Source: Massilia sp. W12 (GTDB lineage: Bacteria; Pseudomonadota; Gammaproteobacteria; Burkholderiales; Burkholderiaceae_D). From it: a stretch of 64,000 nt of DNA. Under the pieces are notes generated by a model. It did not search any database, was not told the origin of the DNA, and saw only the letters and a program-made list of their open reading frames with translations. The DNA lies in the NCBI RefSeq assembly GCF_037300705.1, contig NZ_CP147776.1, forward strand, positions 1,674,001-1,738,000, written 5' to 3'. Position numbers and translations under genes: made by a program. This document shows positions 14,622 through 24,215 of the stretch, in pieces. Positions within the stretch are counted from its first letter, which is position 1, and each line of letters begins with the position of its first letter.

Positions 14622-17096
14622 ATGCGCAGTTTTTGCGCCGGATTTTTGCTTGGGGTCTGTGGTTTGCAACAGTTGGCGCGGCTGCCATCCTGGGGCCAGA
14701 CTGCGCTGTATGGCGGCGCGCTGCTGGGGCTGGCCCTGGCCTGCGTCTGGCTGGCGCGGCGTCTGCGCGCGCGCCGGCAGTTGGCCCGCGCCGCCATGCT
14801 GTGCGCCGCCGCCTCTCTGCTGGCCGGCGGCCTGGGCGGTTGGGTCTGGGCCGCATATTGTGCGCAAGAGCGGCTGCAAGCGCGCCTTGGCGCACAATGG
14901 GAGCGGCGCGATGTGGTGTTAAGCGGCGTGATCAGCAGCCTGCCGCATCAAACCCCGCTGGGCCTGCAATTCATTTTCACGCCCGATCCGGGACAAGTCC
15001 TCAGTCCGCAGCAACGCCTGTATCTGGGCTGGCATAAAGAAGAAAGCAGCGATCGCGCGCCAGTGGCGCATGCGGCGGAACGCTGGCGCTTTTGTCTGCG
15101 CATCGGCGCTCCGCATGGGCACGCCAATCCTGCTGGTTTTGATTATGAAGCTTGGGCTTTTGCGCAAAATCTGCAGGGCGGCGGGCAGGTTGTGCCGGCG
15201 CGCAAAAGCGCGCCCGATTGCCAGCCGCAACGCCTGGCGGCGCAGGCCGGCGGCCCGGGGGCGCGTCTGGCGCGCTGGCGCGAAGACTTGCGCAGCCGCA
15301 TCTTGCAGGCGCTGCCCGGCGCGCCCTATGCCGGGGTGCTGGTGGCGCTGGTGATTGGCGAGCAGCGCGCGATTGCGCATAGCGACTGGCAGCTGTTTAA
15401 TGCCGCCGGCATCGGCCATTTGCTTTCCATCTCCGGCTTGCATATCACGATGTTGGCGGCCTTGTGCGGCGCACTGGCCGGCTGGCTCTGGCGGCATTCT
15501 TTTTTCACCCGCGCCAGTCTGCCGCTGTACTGGCCGGCGCCGTATGTGGCCGCCGTTTGCGGCTGTCTGGCGGCGGCCGGCTATGTCTTGCTGGCCGGGG
15601 CCGAAGCGCCCGCTTTGCGCACCTTGTATATGCTGATTGCTGCCACCCTGTGCCGCATGCTGTGGCGCAATCTGCCCATTTCCGTGGTCTTGGCCTGGGC
15701 CTTGCTGGCGGTTTTGCTGCCCGATCCCTGGGCGGTGCTGTCTGCCGGTTTTTGGCTCTCTTTCGGCGCGGTCGCGCTGCTGCTGTATGCCGGCAGTGGC
15801 CGCCGGCGCGATGCGCAAGAGCGGCTGACTGAAATGGCCAGCTGGCGCCGTCAGGCCTGGGTGCGGCTGCGCCAAGAGGCGCGCGCGCAAGGCGCGGTGA
15901 CTTTCGGCTTGCTGCCGCTTAGCGTCTTGCTGTTTGCCCAGATTTCTTTGCTCAGTCCCTTCGCCAATGCGCTGGCGATTCCACTCATCAGCCTGGGCGT
16001 GACGCCGCTGGCGCTGCTGGGGGCGGCCAGCCTGACTTTCCTGCCGGAGGCATGCGGCGCGGCCTTGCTGCAAGCCGCACACTGGCTGCTGCAAGCACTG
16101 GCCGCGCTGGTGGCGCAGATGCACAGCGTGTTGCCGCCCTGGCGCCTGCCGCAAGCCGGCTGGCCTGCCTTCGCCTGCGCCAGCGTGGGGTTGCTGTTCC
16201 TGTTTTTGCCGCTCTGGCGCGCCCGTCTGTGCGCGCTGGCGGCGATGTTGCCGCTGGTATTGCAGCCAGCCGCCCATCCCGCCCCCGGCGCGCTCTGGCT
16301 CACTGCGCTGGATGTGGGGCAGGGCACTGCGCTCCTGATCGAAACTGAGCGCCACAGAATGTTATATGACAGCGGCCCGGCCTATCCTTCAGGCAGCGAT
16401 GCCGGACAGCAAATTCTTTTGCCCTATCTGCAGGCGCGCGGCATCAGCGCGCTCGATGGCATGATGATCAGCCATGCCGACGCCGACCATGCCGGCGGGG
16501 CCGCCAGTCTGATGCAGGGCGTGCGCCTTGGCTGGTGGCGCTCCAGCCTGGATCCGCAGCACGCTTTGCGGCAAAGCGCGGCGGCCCAGGCGCTGCCGCA
16601 CATTCCCTGCCGCGCCGGCCAGGAATGGGAATGGGATGGCTGGCGCTTTGCCATCTTGCATCCCGATCCGACATTCGCCAACGCCAGCCGCAGCAATGCG
16701 CGCAGCTGCGTTTTGAAAATCAGCCACGCGCAGGCGCCGGCGCTGTTGCTGGCCGGCGATATCGAGGCGGCGCAGGAAGCGCATTTGCTGGCCAGGGGCG
16801 CTCCGCTGCGCGCCGCCATCCTGCTGGCGCCGCATCATGGCAGCGGCACTTCATCCAGTGTGCCGTTTTTGCAAGCGGTGCAGCCGGAATTGGCATTGTT
16901 TCAAGTTGGCTGGCATAACCGCTACCGCCATCCGCGCGCCGATGTCTGGCAGCGCTATGCGGAATTGGGCATATGGCGCGCGCGCACCGATCGCGAAGGC
17001 GCGCTGCTGCTCCAGCTTGACGCCGCCGGCTGGCGCATGCACAGCCAGCGCGCCAGCCGCCAGCGCTATTGGCAAACGCCGATGACGCCGGAATAA
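14622..17096 (+). CDS. comEC: DNA uptake channel ComEC/Rec2
   Basis: ComEC forms the inner-membrane channel for single-stranded DNA uptake in natural transformation. The ATG at 14622 is chosen since GGAGG lies five bases upstream; the frame is open from 14523. The 824 residues show the family layout: N-terminal membrane segments, an OB/DUF4131 region, the Competence domain (LLSISGLHITM, then many membrane helices) and a C-terminal metallo-beta-lactamase domain starting LTALDVGQGTALLI with SHADADH at 617-623 and LLLAGDIE later. All expected parts are present, so it appears intact. The adjacent MSHA pilus genes are a separate assembly machine. Confidence 0.95.
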   Translation: MRSFCAGFLLGVCGLQQLARLPSWGQTALYGGALLGLALACVWLARRLRARRQLARAAMLCAAASLLAGGLGGWVWAAYCAQERLQARLGAQWERRDVVLSGVISSLPHQTPLGLQFIFTPDPGQVLSPQQRLYLGWHKEESSDRAPVAHAAERWRFCLRIGAPHGHANPAGFDYEAWAFAQNLQGGGQVVPARKSAPDCQPQRLAAQAGGPGARLARWREDLRSRILQALPGAPYAGVLVALVIGEQRAIAHSDWQLFNAAGIGHLLSISGLHITMLAALCGALAGWLWRHSFFTRASLPLYWPAPYVAAVCGCLAAAGYVLLAGAEAPALRTLYMLIAATLCRMLWRNLPISVVLAWALLAVLLPDPWAVLSAGFWLSFGAVALLLYAGSGRRRDAQERLTEMASWRRQAWVRLRQEARAQGAVTFGLLPLSVLLFAQISLLSPFANALAIPLISLGVTPLALLGAASLTFLPEACGAALLQAAHWLLQALAALVAQMHSVLPPWRLPQAGWPAFACASVGLLFLFLPLWRARLCALAAMLPLVLQPAAHPAPGALWLTALDVGQGTALLIETERHRMLYDSGPAYPSGSDAGQQILLPYLQARGISALDGMMISHADADHAGGAASLMQGVRLGWWRSSLDPQHALRQSAAAQALPHIPCRAGQEWEWDGWRFAILHPDPTFANASRSNARSCVLKISHAQAPALLLAGDIEAAQEAHLLARGAPLRAAILLAPHHGSGTSSSVPFLQAVQPELALFQVGWHNRYRHPRADVWQRYAELGIWRARTDREGALLLQLDAAGWRMHSQRASRQRYWQTPMTPE

Positions 17097-17221
17097 AGAT
17101 GCCAAACACCAACATTTGCCCATCAGGCAAGCAGGCAAAGCCGTGTCACAGCGGAATTTCCCTGTAGAATCGTCGAGAATGCAAGATTGCGCCCAAGGCG
17201 CACCTTTACCGTGGACATGGC

Positions 17222-18190
17222 ATGCGTTTCTTTTCAGCAAACAGAAAGCGATCAGGTTGGATGGCGATAGGCTTCGCCGCCGACGCCGTGCGCGCCGCCT
17301 GCATTAAGCGGATACCGGGACATAAGCCCAAGGTCAGGCTGGTGCAAACCGTCGAATTTGAAGGCGGCAGCGCGCGCCCGGTGCGCGAAGCGCGCGCCGC
17401 CGCGCTGGAAGAATTGACGCGCCAATTGCAAATCGAGCGTCATCACTGCACCAGTCTGCTGGCCAATGGCGAATACCAGATCCTGCTGCTGGATGCGCCG
17501 CAAGTGCAGGCCGAAGAATTGAAAGGCGCCTTGCGCTGGCGCTTGAAAGACATGATTGATTATCCGGTCGATATGGCCACCTTCGACCTCTTGCCGCTGC
17601 CGCAGGATAAACAGGGCGGCGAACGCGCCCAGGTGTTTGTGGTGGCCGCGCGCAACACCCTGATCACCGAGCATCAAAACCTCTTCGTGCAAGCGAAAAC
17701 CGGCTTGCGCACGATCGACATTCCCGAATTGGCGCAACGCAACCTGGCGGCTCTGGTCGAACCGCAGGGAAGCGCGCTGGCCTTGCTTTCTTTTGATGAT
17801 GAGGGCGGCTTGCTGACCATCAGCCATGGCGGCGATTTGTATTTGACGCGCCGCATCGATGTCCGCCTGTACACCCTGGAACACCGCGACAGCGAAGAGC
17901 GCGCCGCCATCCTGGAGCGCATCACACTCGAATTGCAACGCTCGCTGGACCATTTCGACCGCCAATACCACTTCATGAATCTGTCCCGGCTCATGCTTGC
18001 GCCCTTGCCGGAAGCAGGGCAAAGCCTGTTTAACTATCTGGCGAGCAATCTGTATCTGCCGGTCGAGTGGCTGGATTTGCAAGATATTCTGGATTGCGGC
18101 CATGTGCCCTCATTGAAAGACGCTGCTATGCAACAACGCTATTTCCAAGTGCTGGGCGCTGCCTTGCGCCTGGAGGAGGGCACGGACTGA
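17222..18190 (+). CDS. mshI: MSHA biogenesis protein MshI (PilM-like)
   Basis: MshI is the actin-like PilM homologue that forms the cytoplasmic part of the pilus alignment complex. The 322-residue product lacks a signal peptide and membrane segment, and has the weakly conserved actin-like pattern (LRWRLKDMIDYP, FVVAARNTLI, LEHRDSEERA). Assignment rests on the ordered genes that follow: PilN-like, PilO-like, MshK, secretin, ExeA-like ATPase and MshN. Its stop overlaps the next start (TGATG at 18188-18192). It heads a seven-gene operon in which nearly all genes overlap or abut. Confidence 0.87.
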   Translation: MRFFSANRKRSGWMAIGFAADAVRAACIKRIPGHKPKVRLVQTVEFEGGSARPVREARAAALEELTRQLQIERHHCTSLLANGEYQILLLDAPQVQAEELKGALRWRLKDMIDYPVDMATFDLLPLPQDKQGGERAQVFVVAARNTLITEHQNLFVQAKTGLRTIDIPELAQRNLAALVEPQGSALALLSFDDEGGLLTISHGGDLYLTRRIDVRLYTLEHRDSEERAAILERITLELQRSLDHFDRQYHFMNLSRLMLAPLPEAGQSLFNYLASNLYLPVEWLDLQDILDCGHVPSLKDAAMQQRYFQVLGAALRLEEGTD

Positions 18191-19005
18191 TGCGTCAGAT
18201 CAATCTGTTCAATCCTGCGCTGTTGCCGGCGCGGCAACAATTTTCCACCCGCATGATGTTGCAGACCGCCGCTTTGCTGGCGCTGGTGGTCATGCTTTTG
18301 CTGGGCTGGCAAGTCTGGCGGGAGCAGGAATTATTGCAACGGCAGGCCGCCGCCGCGAAACAATTAAAAGGCTTGCAAGAGCGCCTGACTGCGCTGCAAG
18401 CCGCCGCCCCGCCGCCGGAATTGAGCCAGCAATTGCAAACCAGGGTGCAGGGCATGGAACAGCGCTTGCAGGGCTTGCAACAGATGCAAAACTGGCTCAG
18501 TAACGGCCAGCGCGGCAATACCGAAGGCTATTCGCGCTATCTGCAAGCGTTTGCGCGCCAGCACCTGGAAGGCTTGTGGCTGACCGGCTTTTTGATCGAT
18601 AGCCAAAGCTGTTGCCTGGAATTGTATGGCCGCGCGCTGCAGCCGGAATTGGTGGCGCAGTGGCTGGGCAAGCTCAATGCCGAACCGGTATTGCGCGGCA
18701 AGAGCCTGCAAACGGTGCATCTTGAGCGGCCCATGCTCAGCGCTCAGCTGCAGGAGGAGGCGCCTGTCGCGCCCGCCGCCGCGCCAGCGGCCCCAAGCAG
18801 CCCGGCGGCGCAGGATTTATTGCCAGGCGGCGCGCTGAACGCCCAGCAACTGCTCGGACGCTTAAACAGCGCACTGAATCAAAGCGCAGCGCCAGCCGCC
18901 CCGCCGGCGCCGGCCCCCGCTCCGGTGCGGGCGAAGGTGGAGAAAACGCCGGCCCCGCGTCCGGCGCCCTGGGTTGAATTCAGCTTGAAAGGAGGCGCGG
19001 TATGA
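18190..19005 (+). CDS. PilN-like MSHA biogenesis protein
   Basis: The start is the ATG at 18190, overlapping the mshI stop. The 271-residue product begins MRQINLFNPALLP, a PilN hallmark, then has one membrane helix (about 24-42) and a coiled-coil segment rich in Gln and Leu (about 42-110). A small globular domain and an Ala/Pro-rich C-terminal tail follow. PilN bridges PilM in the cytoplasm and PilO in the periplasm. In some MSHA loci this gene is named mshI2. The Ala/Pro tail (about 195-260) is longer than I would expect for the family. Confidence 0.8.
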   Translation: MRQINLFNPALLPARQQFSTRMMLQTAALLALVVMLLLGWQVWREQELLQRQAAAAKQLKGLQERLTALQAAAPPPELSQQLQTRVQGMEQRLQGLQQMQNWLSNGQRGNTEGYSRYLQAFARQHLEGLWLTGFLIDSQSCCLELYGRALQPELVAQWLGKLNAEPVLRGKSLQTVHLERPMLSAQLQEEAPVAPAAAPAAPSSPAAQDLLPGGALNAQQLLGRLNSALNQSAAPAAPPAPAPAPVRAKVEKTPAPRPAPWVEFSLKGGAV

Positions 19006-19892
19006 TGCAACTGCGCCAGCGCTGGCAGCTCATGCTGCAAAAAGTGGACGCCATGAGCCAGCGTGAAAGAATGTTGATTTTTGCCGCGCTGCTGGCTTTT
19101 TTCTATGGCGTGGCGAATCTGCTGATGCTGCCGTTTGATAAAAATCAGGCCGCCCTCAAAAACCAGCTCGACAATGACAATAAGCAAATCTCGGCGGCTG
19201 TCGATGAAATCAATGCGCGTTTGAGCAAGGCCGCCAAAGATCCGAATATCGCCCTGCGCGCGCGCGAACAAGACATCCAGCAGCAAATCGCGCGCCTGCA
19301 GCAGGATTTGCAAACCCGCCAGCAATTCCTGGTGGCGGCGGAAAGCGTGCCAGGCCTCTTGCAAAACCTCTTGCGCGAACACCAGCAAGTGCAATTGCGC
19401 AGCATGCGCAGCCTGCCTTTGCGCACGATGCGCATTCATGCCGACGGCGCCATGCATGAAGAAGCCGCGCCCGCGCCGGACGATCCGGCCCTGGCGCGCG
19501 AGCGCGCCATGCGCGAGCATGTGCTCAAAGGGCAGGGCAGCGGCAAGGTTGAGCAAGCGCTGGCGGCGGCGCAGCAAGAAGCGGTGCAAAACGCCGCCAA
19601 ACTGCTGCCCGGCGGGGCCGACGCCAATCTGCCATCGCAAATCGCCGCCAAGGCGGCAACGCAACAGGCCGCTGCGCCGGCCCCGGATCTGCCGCGCATC
19701 TATCAACATGAATTGGAATTGGAATTAAGCGGCGCCTATGCCGATTTGATGCGCTATCTGCAAGCCCTGGAAAAATTGCCGAATCGCCTGTATTGGAGCC
19801 AGGCGCGCCTGCAGGTGGACGAGCATCCGCGCTGCACCTTGCGCTTGCGCGTCTATACCTTGAGTCTGGATCAGAAATGGCTGACATTATGA
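19002..19892 (+). CDS. mshJ: MSHA biogenesis protein MshJ (PilO-like)
   Basis: The ATG at 19002 is preceded by AAAGGAGG at good spacing and overlaps the previous stop by four bases. The 296-residue product has a short cytoplasmic N-terminus, one membrane helix (MLIFAALLAFFYGVANLLML, about 24-43), a coiled-coil (about 50-110), a disordered Ala/Gln-rich middle (about 140-230) and a C-terminal ferredoxin-like region ending LRLRVYTLSLDQKWL. This fits MshJ/PilO. It pairs with the PilN-like protein in the inner membrane. Confidence 0.84.
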   Translation: MMQLRQRWQLMLQKVDAMSQRERMLIFAALLAFFYGVANLLMLPFDKNQAALKNQLDNDNKQISAAVDEINARLSKAAKDPNIALRAREQDIQQQIARLQQDLQTRQQFLVAAESVPGLLQNLLREHQQVQLRSMRSLPLRTMRIHADGAMHEEAAPAPDDPALARERAMREHVLKGQGSGKVEQALAAAQQEAVQNAAKLLPGGADANLPSQIAAKAATQQAAAPAPDLPRIYQHELELELSGAYADLMRYLQALEKLPNRLYWSQARLQVDEHPRCTLRLRVYTLSLDQKWLTL

Positions 19893-20305
19893 AATCCTGG
19901 CGCCTGTCCTGTCTGTGCCTGCTGCTTTGCGCGGCGGGACAGGCAGCCGCCCAAAGCGAGGTCTTGCCCGACCCGACCCGGCCACCGCCGCAGTTTCAGT
20001 CCGGCAAGGCGGACGCCAGCCCCGGCGCTGCAGAGCAGGACGGCTTGCGCCTGGAATCGGTCTTGCGCGCGCCGGGCCGCGAATTGGTCATCATCAACGG
20101 CCAGACCTATCGCGTGGGCCAGATGGTGCAAGACGCCAAGCTGCTGCAGATCCATGAACAACAAGTGGTTTTATTGCGCGGCAATCAGAAAGTGCTGCTG
20201 AATATGTATCCGGATGTGCAAAAAATCGCAGCCGGCTCCGGTAAGCGCAAAACCACCGATGCAAAACGCGCACCAGCGCAATCCCAATCAGTCAAGAGTG
20301 AGTAA
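19889..20305 (+). CDS. mshK: MSHA biogenesis protein MshK
   Basis: The ATG at 19889 overlaps the mshJ stop (ATGA) and yields 138 residues with a signal peptide (LSCLCLLLCAAGQAAA). The mature start has the LPDPTRPP motif typical of MshK and of PilP-like pilotin/linker proteins, followed by a small beta domain (LVIINGQTYRVGQMV, QVVLLRGNQKVLL). It probably links the inner-membrane complex to the secretin MshL encoded next. Confidence 0.85.
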   Translation: MKSWRLSCLCLLLCAAGQAAAQSEVLPDPTRPPPQFQSGKADASPGAAEQDGLRLESVLRAPGRELVIINGQTYRVGQMVQDAKLLQIHEQQVVLLRGNQKVLLNMYPDVQKIAAGSGKRKTTDAKRAPAQSQSVKSE

Positions 20306-20310
20306 AACCC

Positions 20311-22158
20311 ATGGCGAAACATGCAGCAAAACAAGCGGGAAAAACGGCAGCCATGCGTGCCGGCGTCTTCTGCCTGGCCGGGCTGTTTCTGGCCGCTTGC
20401 AGCTCGCCGGCGGCGCGGCGCGAAGCCTACGACGCCGCGCGCGCCGAATTGAAAGCCGAAATGAGCCAGATGGCCGCGCAACTCGCGCTGGCCCAGGAAA
20501 AAGCCAAACAGGAACAGGATGCAGTCAGCAAGGCGCTGCTGCCGCCAGTGGCCGGGATGGCGGCGCGCGCCCCGCGTGAAGAGCGTTTTTCGCTGGCCTT
20601 GAACAATGTGCCGGCGCAACAGTTTTTCAATGCCGTGGTGGCCGGCTCCCGCTACAACATGCTGGTGCACCCGGATGTGGCGGGCAATCTGTCGGCCAAT
20701 CTGAAAGATGTGACCCTGTTTGAAGCGCTCGATGCGATTCGCGAAGTGTATGGCTATGACTATAAAGTCGAAGGCAACCGGATTTACATCAAGCCGCTGA
20801 CCATGCAAACCCGCATTTTCCAGGTGAATTATTTAAACCATGCGCGCCTGGGCGCTTCCGATTTGCGCGTGGCGAATGGCTCAGTGTCGGATGCGATCAA
20901 TAACAGCTCCAACAATAACAACAATAACAGCACAAATAACAACAACAGCAACGCCAATAACAGCAATAACAGCAACAACAATAATAACGGCGGCAGCCAG
21001 CGCAGCTCGGTCGAAAGCAGCCGCGTCAGCACCGCCACCGTGGCCGATTTCTGGAGCGAACTCAAGTTCACCCTGCAAGCGATTATCTCGACCCGGGGTG
21101 AAGGCCGCAGCGTCACCATCAGCCCGCAATCCGGGGTGGTGGTGGTGCGCGCCATGCCGGATGAGTTGCGCAGCGTGGAAGAATATTTGAAAGCCACCCA
21201 GCTCTCAGTCGAGCGCCAGGTGATTTTGGAAGCCAAGATTTTAGAAGTGCAATTAAACGACGGCTATCAAAGCGGAATTAACTGGTCAGCTTTCACCAGC
21301 CTGGGCGGTAAACATGACAACCGCTTCAGCGCCGGCTTAATCTCGCCCGGCAGCACCATCGGCACACTGGGCACAGGCGCGCAGAGCAGCAGCGGCGATA
21401 TGGGACTGACCGTCAGCATGCCAGGCAGCATTCCCGGCGGCGGCATGGCCAGCCCCACCACGGCGCTGGGCAGCCTGTTCGGGATTGCGTTTCAAACCAA
21501 TAACTTTGGCGCCCTGATTTCCTTTTTAGAATCGCAAGGCACGGTGCATGTGCTGTCCAGCCCGCGCATCGCCACCCTGAACAATCAAAAAGCGGTGCTG
21601 AAAATCGGCACCGATGAATTTTTCGTCACCGGCGTCACGCCCAGCGTGACCAATACCAACACCAATGGCAGCACCGTCACCAATCCGCCTTCTGTCACCC
21701 TGACCCCGTTCTTCTCCGGCGTGGTGTTGGATGTCACGCCGCAAATTGATGATCGCGGCAATGTCACCCTGCATGTGCATCCGGCGGTGAGCCAGGTCAG
21801 CAATGTGAATAAAACCGTGAATCTGGGTTCCAGCGGCGTCTTCACGCTGCCGCTGGCCACCTCGTCCACCTCGGAAACCGATAGCGTGGTGCGCGGTCAG
21901 GATGGGCAAATCATCGCCATCGGCGGCTTGATGCGCCAGTCCGCCGTGTATGAGCGCGACCAGTTGCCGGGTTCCGACAAGCTGGGGCCGCTGAGCGGAG
22001 CCTTTGGTAATACGCGCCAGAGCACGGCCAAGCGCGAGCTGGTGATTTTGATCAAACCCAGCATTGTTAAAAACGGCGAAGCCTTTTCGCGCGACTTGCA
22101 GCAAAGCATAGACAAGCTCGAACGTATGGGACAGACGCCGGCCAAAGCTGGTTCCTGA
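20311..22158 (+). CDS. mshL: MSHA outer-membrane secretin MshL
   Basis: MshL forms the outer-membrane pore of the MSHA pilus. The 615 residues begin with a lipoprotein signal (lipobox LAAC, Cys30); the in-frame Met15 at 20353 would give a more usual signal length. The secretin N-domain (STN, QQFFNAVVAGSRYNMLVHPD) is followed by the secretin core with VILEAKILEVQLN, and near the end VVRGQDGQIIAIGGL. Between the N-domains residues 196-226 are almost only Asn and Ser, an insertion encoded by AAC/AAT repeats. It is preceded by mshK and followed two bases later by mshM. Confidence 0.93.
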   Translation: MAKHAAKQAGKTAAMRAGVFCLAGLFLAACSSPAARREAYDAARAELKAEMSQMAAQLALAQEKAKQEQDAVSKALLPPVAGMAARAPREERFSLALNNVPAQQFFNAVVAGSRYNMLVHPDVAGNLSANLKDVTLFEALDAIREVYGYDYKVEGNRIYIKPLTMQTRIFQVNYLNHARLGASDLRVANGSVSDAINNSSNNNNNNSTNNNNSNANNSNNSNNNNNGGSQRSSVESSRVSTATVADFWSELKFTLQAIISTRGEGRSVTISPQSGVVVVRAMPDELRSVEEYLKATQLSVERQVILEAKILEVQLNDGYQSGINWSAFTSLGGKHDNRFSAGLISPGSTIGTLGTGAQSSSGDMGLTVSMPGSIPGGGMASPTTALGSLFGIAFQTNNFGALISFLESQGTVHVLSSPRIATLNNQKAVLKIGTDEFFVTGVTPSVTNTNTNGSTVTNPPSVTLTPFFSGVVLDVTPQIDDRGNVTLHVHPAVSQVSNVNKTVNLGSSGVFTLPLATSSTSETDSVVRGQDGQIIAIGGLMRQSAVYERDQLPGSDKLGPLSGAFGNTRQSTAKRELVILIKPSIVKNGEAFSRDLQQSIDKLERMGQTPAKAGS

Positions 22159-22159
22159 T

Positions 22160-23014
22160 ATGTATCTGGCGCATTTCGGCTTGCAGGAAATGCCGTTCGG
22201 GATCACCCCGGACACCGCTTTTTTTTACCCCGGCAGCAGCGCCCAGCAAGCTTTGAACACCTTGCTGGTGGCGTGCGATGCGGGCGAGGGTTTTGTCAAA
22301 ATCACAGGCGAAGTCGGGGCCGGCAAAACCCTCTTGTGCCGCAAATTGCTGTCCCTGCTGCAAGCCCCGCAACACAGCCAGTATTGCACCGCGTATATTC
22401 CGAATCCGATGATGGACCCGCGCAGCCTCTTGTTTGCGCTGGCGGATGAAATCGGCCTGCAACTGCCGGAGCGCGCCGATCAGCATCTCTTATTCAAAGC
22501 CATTAACAGCCATCTGCTCAAATTGGGGGCGCAGGGCAAGCGCCTCTTGCTGTGCATGGACGAGGCGCAAAGCATGCCGCTGCCCACGCTGGAAGCGCTG
22601 CGCCTGTTGTCCAATCTGGAAACCGAAAAACGCAAGCTGTTGCAAATCGTGCTGTTTGGCCAGCCCGAGCTGGAACACAAGCTGGCGCGGCGCGAGATCC
22701 GCCAGCTGACCCAGCGCATCAGTTTTCAATATCATTTGCAAGCCATGCCGCGCGATGAAATGCGCGCCTATCTGGCGCACCGCATCGCGCACGCCGGCGG
22801 CAATCCACACCTGATGCAAAGCGGGGCCGCCGACGCGATCTGGCGCGCCAGTCGCGGCATTGCGCGCGTGGCCAATCTGTTGGCGCATAAAAGCCTGCTG
22901 GCGGCGTATGGCATGGGCGCGCCACAGGTGCAAAAACAACATGTGCGGCGTGCTGTGGCCGACACCCCGGCCAGCCATAGTTTCTGGCCGCGCGCCTGGT
23001 TGAGGTGGATATGA
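22160..23014 (+). CDS. mshM: MSHA ExeA-like AAA ATPase MshM
   Basis: The 284-residue protein starts MYLAHFGLQEMPFGITPD, the ExeA/MshM opening. Walker A is GEVGAGKT at 50-57 and Walker B is LLLCMDEAQ with Asp134-Glu135. Arg-rich sensor II sequence follows (GIARVANLLAHKSLLAAYG). ExeA-type ATPases help assemble secretins through peptidoglycan. The peptidoglycan-binding domain found in ExeA is absent, as usual for MshM. It overlaps mshN by four bases. Confidence 0.92.
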   Translation: MYLAHFGLQEMPFGITPDTAFFYPGSSAQQALNTLLVACDAGEGFVKITGEVGAGKTLLCRKLLSLLQAPQHSQYCTAYIPNPMMDPRSLLFALADEIGLQLPERADQHLLFKAINSHLLKLGAQGKRLLLCMDEAQSMPLPTLEALRLLSNLETEKRKLLQIVLFGQPELEHKLARREIRQLTQRISFQYHLQAMPRDEMRAYLAHRIAHAGGNPHLMQSGAADAIWRASRGIARVANLLAHKSLLAAYGMGAPQVQKQHVRRAVADTPASHSFWPRAWLRWI

Positions 23015-24186
23015 GTTTGATCAATCAAATGCTGCAGGATCTGGATGCGCGCAAGCAGTCCGCCCAATCTGCCGCCAGCGCGCCGGCGGCGGCCTGGCAG
23101 GCCGCGCATGCGGTGCGCCAATCGCGCTGGCGCGCCCTGCGGCGCAGTCTGGCCCCCATCTTGCTGCCATTCCTGTGCCTGCTGCTGTTTGCCGCGCTGG
23201 CCGCATACTGGCTGTTTGCCGCACGCCATGCCGCAGCGCCGGCGCCGGTGGCAAATGTGGCGTCCAGCGCACCCCGGGCGGGGCCTGCCGCAGCGGCCCC
23301 GGCGGCGCAAGAAAGCGCGAGCGCGCCGGCGCGCAGCAGTCTGGCCGGATTGTTGGACGGCCTGCCCGGCGCCGCCATCTTAGGCCAGCCGCAAGAACGC
23401 GAATTGCCGCAGGAAGTCGCCGCCCCGCTGGTGCAGGGTTTGAAACTGGATATGCAACTCAAAACCGCCCAGGCCGCCAGCGACAAGCGCGAAGACGCGC
23501 CCGCCGCCCAGGCGGATAAAAGCGCGCCGAAAGCGTCCGCGCAAAGCGCCGGCAGCATGCAAATTCTGCCGGCCTCAGACAGCAACCGCGCCGAAGCGGA
23601 ATACCGCAAAGCCACGCAATTACAGCAAAACGGCAAATCGCTGGAAGCGCTGGCGGCGCTGGAATCGGCCTTGCTGATTGACAAACGCCACAGCGCAGCA
23701 CGCCTGTCCTTAGCCTCGATCTTGAGCGCGCAGGGACGGCCTGAAGATGCCCTCAAGCGCCTGCAACACGGTTTGGCCATCGACCCCGGCAACACCGCTT
23801 ACACCATGCTGGCGGCGCGCATCAAAGCCGAGAGCGGACAGCTGGCGCAGGCGATTGACAGCCTGTACGGCAGCCTGCCGCTGGCCGTGCGCGACCCCGA
23901 ATACCAGGGCCTGTTAGCCGCGTTGCTGCAAAAAGACCGCCGCCACAAAGACGCGATCGAACATTTTTTCGCCGCGCTGCAGGCGCGTCCCGATTATGGC
24001 GTATGGTGGATGGGTTTAGGCATTTCCCTGCAAGCTGAAGGTTTGCTGGCGCAAGCCCGCGATGCCTATCTGAAAGCGCGCGGCAGCCAGGGCATGTCGC
24101 CGCAACTCCTGACCTTCATTGATCAGCGCCTGCTGCAGATAGTGCAAGCCACCGGCAAACCCCTGCCCGAGCACGGCGGGCAATAA
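23011..24186 (+). CDS. mshN: MSHA biogenesis TPR protein MshN
   Basis: The ATG at 23011 overlaps the mshM stop, and the product begins MSLINQMLQDLDARK, the family hallmark; GTG 23005 is a less likely start. The 391 residues contain one membrane helix (about 53-72), an Ala/Pro-rich spacer, and TPR repeats from about 190 to 370 (AEYRKATQLQQNGKSLEALA, DALKRLQHGLAIDPGN). In typical loci mshE, mshG and the pilin genes follow; here they do not and a GST gene comes next. Confidence 0.88.
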   Translation: MSLINQMLQDLDARKQSAQSAASAPAAAWQAAHAVRQSRWRALRRSLAPILLPFLCLLLFAALAAYWLFAARHAAAPAPVANVASSAPRAGPAAAAPAAQESASAPARSSLAGLLDGLPGAAILGQPQERELPQEVAAPLVQGLKLDMQLKTAQAASDKREDAPAAQADKSAPKASAQSAGSMQILPASDSNRAEAEYRKATQLQQNGKSLEALAALESALLIDKRHSAARLSLASILSAQGRPEDALKRLQHGLAIDPGNTAYTMLAARIKAESGQLAQAIDSLYGSLPLAVRDPEYQGLLAALLQKDRRHKDAIEHFFAALQARPDYGVWWMGLGISLQAEGLLAQARDAYLKARGSQGMSPQLLTFIDQRLLQIVQATGKPLPEHGGQ

Positions 24187-24215
24187 GCGCCGGCTGGCTT
24201 GCGCGAAGCGATAAG

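Noticed and set aside
14919-16355. 478-codon open frame on the minus strand
   Set aside because: It is the antisense of comEC, Arg/Gln/Ala-rich and without family features; GC-rich codon usage of comEC explains it.
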